A stretch of 24,667 nucleotides of DNA, taken from assembly GCA_902810755.1 (NCBI GenBank), contig CADDYT010000090.1, positions 1 to 24,667 of the forward strand, written 5' to 3'. The notes under the pieces are model-generated. The model worked only from the letters and a program-made list of their open reading frames with translations. It did no database searches and was not told where the DNA came from. A program made the position numbers and the translations under genes. Of the stretch, positions 21,736-24,667 are shown piece by piece (position 1 is the first letter of the stretch; every line of letters starts with the position of its first letter). This DNA is from Chloroflexota bacterium (GTDB taxonomy: Bacteria; Chloroflexota; Ktedonobacteria; Ktedonobacterales; Ktedonobacteraceae).

Positions 21736-22704
21736 TTGAGGCAAAATACCGGCGGTATCAGATACTCATTTATGTTGTTCAGCATCTTCAGCAGTCTTCT
21801 CCTGCTCGCCGCCTGCTCGTCATCACCTTCACCCTCTTCATCGCCTACGGTCGTTGCTTCGACGGCGGCTACGGTGGTGGCTACCTTGCCGCCTACCAGT
21901 ACGCCGACACTAACGCCGGGGCCTGCGCCGACGCGCTACACGGCGCGGACGCTCTTACAGGGCGGCTACCGGCCCGATGACCTGGCTTTCGATACGCAGG
22001 GGCGTTTATTGTTCAGCGATTTCTACAACGACACGATCAGTCGACTGAATGCGGATGGCTCGGTGACGACGTTGCTGAGGGGCATTAACGGGCCGGAAGG
22101 CATGGTCGTGTTACAGGATGGCACGCTGATCGTAGCGGAGCAGCGGACGAACCGCATCCTCTCCTTCGCCCCCGGCTCGCATACGCCGACGCTGCTGCGC
22201 CAGTTGCCCGGCACGCCGAGCGCAGCTCACTGCAAAGACGGCGTGGACGGCATCGCCTTTGACCCGACAACTAACACAGTGATTGTGCCAGACAGCCCCA
22301 ACGGCAATGTCTATCGCCTGAGCCTGGACGGCAAAACGTTGACTCTGCTGGCATCCGGCATCGTGCGTCCGGTCGGGGCCTACGTCGACGCGCAGGGAAC
22401 CATCTATGTTGCTGACGAGTGCGGTGGGGCCGTCTGGACGATCACGCCCGGCGGCAAGACCACACGCATCGGCGGCTTCGGTATGCCCGACGACGTGGTG
22501 CTCGATGGACACGGCAACCTGCTGGTGATCGACCTGCAGCCATCTATTCACGCGCTGATTCGCATGAACCTGGCAACGGGGAAACGCCAGACACTGGCCA
22601 GCGCGGGCTACATCGAGCCGCAGGGGCTGGTTATCGATGCGCAGGGCAATATTTTTGTATCGGACGATTACGCAGACAAGATTGTGGAGTACGAACCGGC
22701 ATGA
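21736..22704 (+). CDS. NHL/SMP-30-like beta-propeller lipoprotein
   Basis: An exported lipoprotein of 322 residues from the TTG at 21736. The signal ends in the lipobox LAAC with C27 as the lipidated cysteine, after the hydrophobic run MLFSIFSSLLLL. A Ser/Thr/Pro-rich tether (about 28-65) leads to a propeller of about six repeats such as GYRPDDLAFDTQGRLLFSD, INGPEGMVVLQDGTLIVAE and IEPQGLVIDAQGNIFVSDDY, typical of NHL, SMP-30 or strictosidine-synthase-like folds. Enzyme activity cannot be judged. AGGAAGGA lies 10 bases before the TTG and gives a normal signal length with basic residues; ATG 21679 would add 19 residues and ATG 21772 would shorten the n-region. The stop overlaps the next start as ATGA, so it is in an operon with the CoA-transferase. 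Confidence 0.87.
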   Translation: MRQNTGGIRYSFMLFSIFSSLLLLAACSSSPSPSSSPTVVASTAATVVATLPPTSTPTLTPGPAPTRYTARTLLQGGYRPDDLAFDTQGRLLFSDFYNDTISRLNADGSVTTLLRGINGPEGMVVLQDGTLIVAEQRTNRILSFAPGSHTPTLLRQLPGTPSAAHCKDGVDGIAFDPTTNTVIVPDSPNGNVYRLSLDGKTLTLLASGIVRPVGAYVDAQGTIYVADECGGAVWTITPGGKTTRIGGFGMPDDVVLDGHGNLLVIDLQPSIHALIRMNLATGKRQTLASAGYIEPQGLVIDAQGNIFVSDDYADKIVEYEPA

Positions 22705-23615
22705 ACAAACTCTTACCCATGAGCGAGGCTATTGCTCGCTACGTTCCCGATGGCGCCTCGGTCGCGCTGGGGCTGGCGCTGGAGCCACTCATCCCCTTCG
22801 CCGCCGGGCATGAGATCATACGCCAGCAGCGGCGCAACCTGACGCTGATCGGCCCGATTTCCGATATCCTCTTCGATCAATTGATCGGCGCGGGCTGTGT
22901 GGAGAAAGTCAAAGCAGCCTGGGTGGGCAACGTGAGCGAGGGGCTGGGCCACTGCTACCGCCGCGCCACGGAAAAATCCATCCCGCGAGCGATCACCACC
23001 GAGGATCACAGCAACTTCTCGATCGCGCTGGCGCTGCTGGCGGCCAGCCTCGGCTCGCCCTACATCCCCACGCGCACCCTGCTGGGCAGCGATATCATCC
23101 GCAAAAACCCCACCTTCCGGCAGGAGGTCTCGCCCATCGATGGCACGCCTCTGCTGCTCGTTCCCGCTGTAAAACCGGATGTCACCATCATCCATGTGCA
23201 GCGCAGCGATGAAGAAGGCAACGCGCACCTGTGGGGCAACGTGGGCATCTGCGAAGAGGCTTTCCTGGCCGCGCGCGACGTGATTCTGGTGGCGGAGGAG
23301 ATCGTGCCGCACGAGGTGATCGTGAGCGACCCCAACCGCGTCCTGGGGCCATCGTTCAAGGTGCGCGCCGTCGTCCACGAACCCTGGGGCGCGCACCCTT
23401 CCACCGTGCAGGGCTACCATGGGCGCGACCACGCCTTCTACCACGAATATCACCAGCGCACGCGCACCCTCGAAGGCTTCCAGCAATGGCTCGACGAATG
23501 GGTCTTGCAGCTACCCACCCGCGCCGATTACGTCGCCAAACTCGGCGAGGAGCGCATCGCGCGCCTGCGCGTCAAAGAACACCGCTACGCCACACCGGTG
23601 GATTACGGCTATTAA
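22701..23615 (+). CDS. Family I CoA-transferase, subunit A (GctA/IpdA-like)
   Basis: The alpha subunit, 304 residues, of a two-subunit CoA-transferase or CoA-hydrolase like glutaconate CoA-transferase and the actinobacterial IpdAB ring-cleavage enzyme. Typical stretches are VPDGASVALGLALEP at the start, LTLIGPISDILFDQLIGAGCV, the EDHSNFSIALALLAASLGSPYIPTR region (about 101-125), and VQRSDEEGNAHLWGN. The substrate is unknown; the choices include short dicarboxyl-CoA and steroid-derived ring fragments. The ATG overlaps the lipoprotein stop codon by 4 bases, and subunit B follows after an 88-base gap with two small hairpins. Confidence 0.92.
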   Translation: MNKLLPMSEAIARYVPDGASVALGLALEPLIPFAAGHEIIRQQRRNLTLIGPISDILFDQLIGAGCVEKVKAAWVGNVSEGLGHCYRRATEKSIPRAITTEDHSNFSIALALLAASLGSPYIPTRTLLGSDIIRKNPTFRQEVSPIDGTPLLLVPAVKPDVTIIHVQRSDEEGNAHLWGNVGICEEAFLAARDVILVAEEIVPHEVIVSDPNRVLGPSFKVRAVVHEPWGAHPSTVQGYHGRDHAFYHEYHQRTRTLEGFQQWLDEWVLQLPTRADYVAKLGEERIARLRVKEHRYATPVDYGY

Positions 23616-23624
23616 CGGGGTTTT

Positions 23625-23665
23625 CAGGGGCTGCAGCCCCTGAACGGGGTCTGGGGTGTCCCCAG
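23625..23665. repeat. Two GC hairpins between the CoA-transferase genes
   Basis: CAGGGGCTGCAGCCCCTG (23625-23642) is a perfect 18-base palindrome. CTGGGGTGTCCCCAG (23651-23665) is a 6-base stem followed by ATTTT. They could weaken transcription or protect the RNA between subunits A and B, or be part of a dispersed repeat. Confidence 0.6.
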
Positions 23666-23703
23666 ATTTTCCCCTTTACCCAAAAACTGAGGGAAAGATA
23701 ATC

Positions 23704-24483
23704 ATGGAATATACCGCGAAAGAATTGATGGTTGTCTGCGCCGCCAGGCAGATACGGGATGGAGAAAACGTCTTTGTCGGCATGCGCCTGCCGCTCATCG
23801 CCTTCGCGCTGGCGAAGCGTACCCACGCACCCAACGCCATTGGCCTCTTCGAGGTGGGCATCATGCGCGACACGCCCGCCGCCGAGCTACTCTACACGAT
23901 GGGCGACCCCGCCAATATCAGCGGTGCGCTCTGGGCCACGCGCATGGTCAACCTGATGGGCCTGATGGCGGCGGGCGAGGTCAACCTGGGCTTCATCGGC
24001 GGCGCGGAAGTGGATCGCTACGGCAACCTGAACACCTCGCTCATCGGCGACTGGCAGCGTCCTTCCGTGCGCCTCCCTGGCAGTGGCGGCGGCGCGGACA
24101 TCGCCTCGCTCTCGCACCGGCTCGCCATCATCATGCAGCACGACCGGCACCGTCTGCGCGAGCGCGTCGATTTCGTCACCAGCCCCGGCTACGGCTACCC
24201 CGACGAACATGGCCTGGCTGGCACCGCCTGGCGCGAGCGCGTCGGCCTGCCCAGGGGCGGCCCCTCCGCCCTCATCACCACCCTGGCCCTCTTCACCTTC
24301 GACCCCGAAACCGGCGAGGCCCTGCTGCAATCCTACCACCCCGGCACCACCATCGAGCAGGTGCAGGAACAAACTGGCTGGCCCCTCCGCCTCGCCCCTG
24401 ACTGCGCCGAAACCGTGCCTCCCAGTGAGGAGGAGTTAAAGGTGATTCGGGAGTCTGATCCAGAGGGTGTGTGGACGAGGTGA
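23704..24483 (+). CDS. Family I CoA-transferase, subunit B (GctB/IpdB-like)
   Basis: The beta subunit, 259 residues, of the enzyme begun by the upstream gene. It has ENVFVGMRLPLIAFALAKR, GLFEVGIM with E50 at the place where family I transferases carry the catalytic glutamate in an E-x-G context, GGAEVDRYGNLNTSLIGDW, the glycine-rich LPGSGGGADIASLSHR and VDFVTSPGYGY. Retention of a glutamate at this site would favour true CoA transfer over pure hydrolysis, but an alignment is needed. GAGGGAAAG lies 6 bases before the ATG at 23704; an in-frame GTG at 23656 would add 16 residues that fall in the hairpin region, so it is not chosen. It is the last gene of the operon. Confidence 0.92.
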   Translation: MEYTAKELMVVCAARQIRDGENVFVGMRLPLIAFALAKRTHAPNAIGLFEVGIMRDTPAAELLYTMGDPANISGALWATRMVNLMGLMAAGEVNLGFIGGAEVDRYGNLNTSLIGDWQRPSVRLPGSGGGADIASLSHRLAIIMQHDRHRLRERVDFVTSPGYGYPDEHGLAGTAWRERVGLPRGGPSALITTLALFTFDPETGEALLQSYHPGTTIEQVQEQTGWPLRLAPDCAETVPPSEEELKVIRESDPEGVWTR

Positions 24484-24556
24484 GGGCTGCGCAGCAGGAT
24501 CGGCAAAGAGGGGTGGTCTCGTACTGTAGGGACAGGGGGTGGAGCGGTAGGGACGC

Positions 24557-24652
24557 GGGGGCCTTGTGCCTGTCCGCCCAGCAAGCCTCCCCGTTCTCTT
24601 CTCCTTGCAGATAGAGGAATTCGGTGGCGAGGCGGACAGGCACAAGGCCCCC
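24557..24652. repeat. 22-base perfect inverted repeat at the window end
   Basis: Bases 24557-24578 and 24631-24652 are exact reverse complements, with the core GCCTTGTGCCTGTCCGCC, around a 52-base loop. No gene is seen from 24484 to the window end. The layout resembles the other dispersed inverted-repeat elements here, and it may continue past the window. Confidence 0.7.
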
Positions 24653-24667
24653 ACCAATCCCCTCAAC

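Overview
The window reads as chromosomal DNA of a GC-rich, free-living bacterium with many paralogous regulators and a lot of intergenic repeat DNA. My best guess is a Chloroflexota member, probably Ktedonobacteria-like. The hints are the DVWAVG-repeat secreted protein, a RecQ with an extra C-terminal helix-turn-helix region, a DUF2851 protein, and several dispersed palindromic repeat families. This assignment is inference from gene style; no rRNA or other marker gene is present.

Layout. 1-250: repeat-rich intergenic DNA carrying copies of a GC-rich palindrome, then tRNA-Arg(CCT). 331-2384 (minus): a GAF histidine kinase and NarL-type response regulator pair. 2644-3609 (plus): a Rieske oxygenase. 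3610-3983: a convergent gap with a perfect minus-strand promoter, four CTGTACAG palindromes on a 48-base grid and a long terminator hairpin. 3984-8152 (minus): two secreted beta-propeller proteins, each followed 7 bases after its stop by a long perfect inverted repeat. 8320-8730 (plus): MsrB. 8759-10696 (minus): a membrane-anchored TPR-like protein. 10863-11200 (minus): a small gene that appears broken by a one-base frameshift. 11240-11730: nested inverted repeats. 11731-13986 (plus): RecQ, overlapping tail-to-tail with a minus-strand operon (18127 down to 13959) of a coiled-coil protein, a DUF2851 protein and an RsuA/RluB-type pseudouridine synthase. 18267-20420 (plus): a PAS-GGDEF-EAL protein. 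20591-21454 (plus): an XdhC-family protein. 21736-24483 (plus): an NHL/SMP-30-like lipoprotein followed by the two subunits of a family I CoA-transferase (GctAB/IpdAB-like). The last 180 bases hold another inverted repeat.

How the genes fit together. The kinase and regulator form one two-component system. The GGDEF-EAL protein is probably a separate c-di-GMP input. MsrB, the Rieske oxygenase, XdhC and the CoA-transferase are metabolic or repair genes with no obvious shared pathway, although Rieske oxygenation and IpdAB-like CoA chemistry both occur in ring-degrading catabolism. The least ordinary material is non-coding. One palindrome family lies between genes and also, in frame, inside the DUF2851 reading frame. 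A promoter with an operator-like palindrome in its spacer reads into an unannotated convergent gap. Many very long perfect palindromes sit at gene ends.
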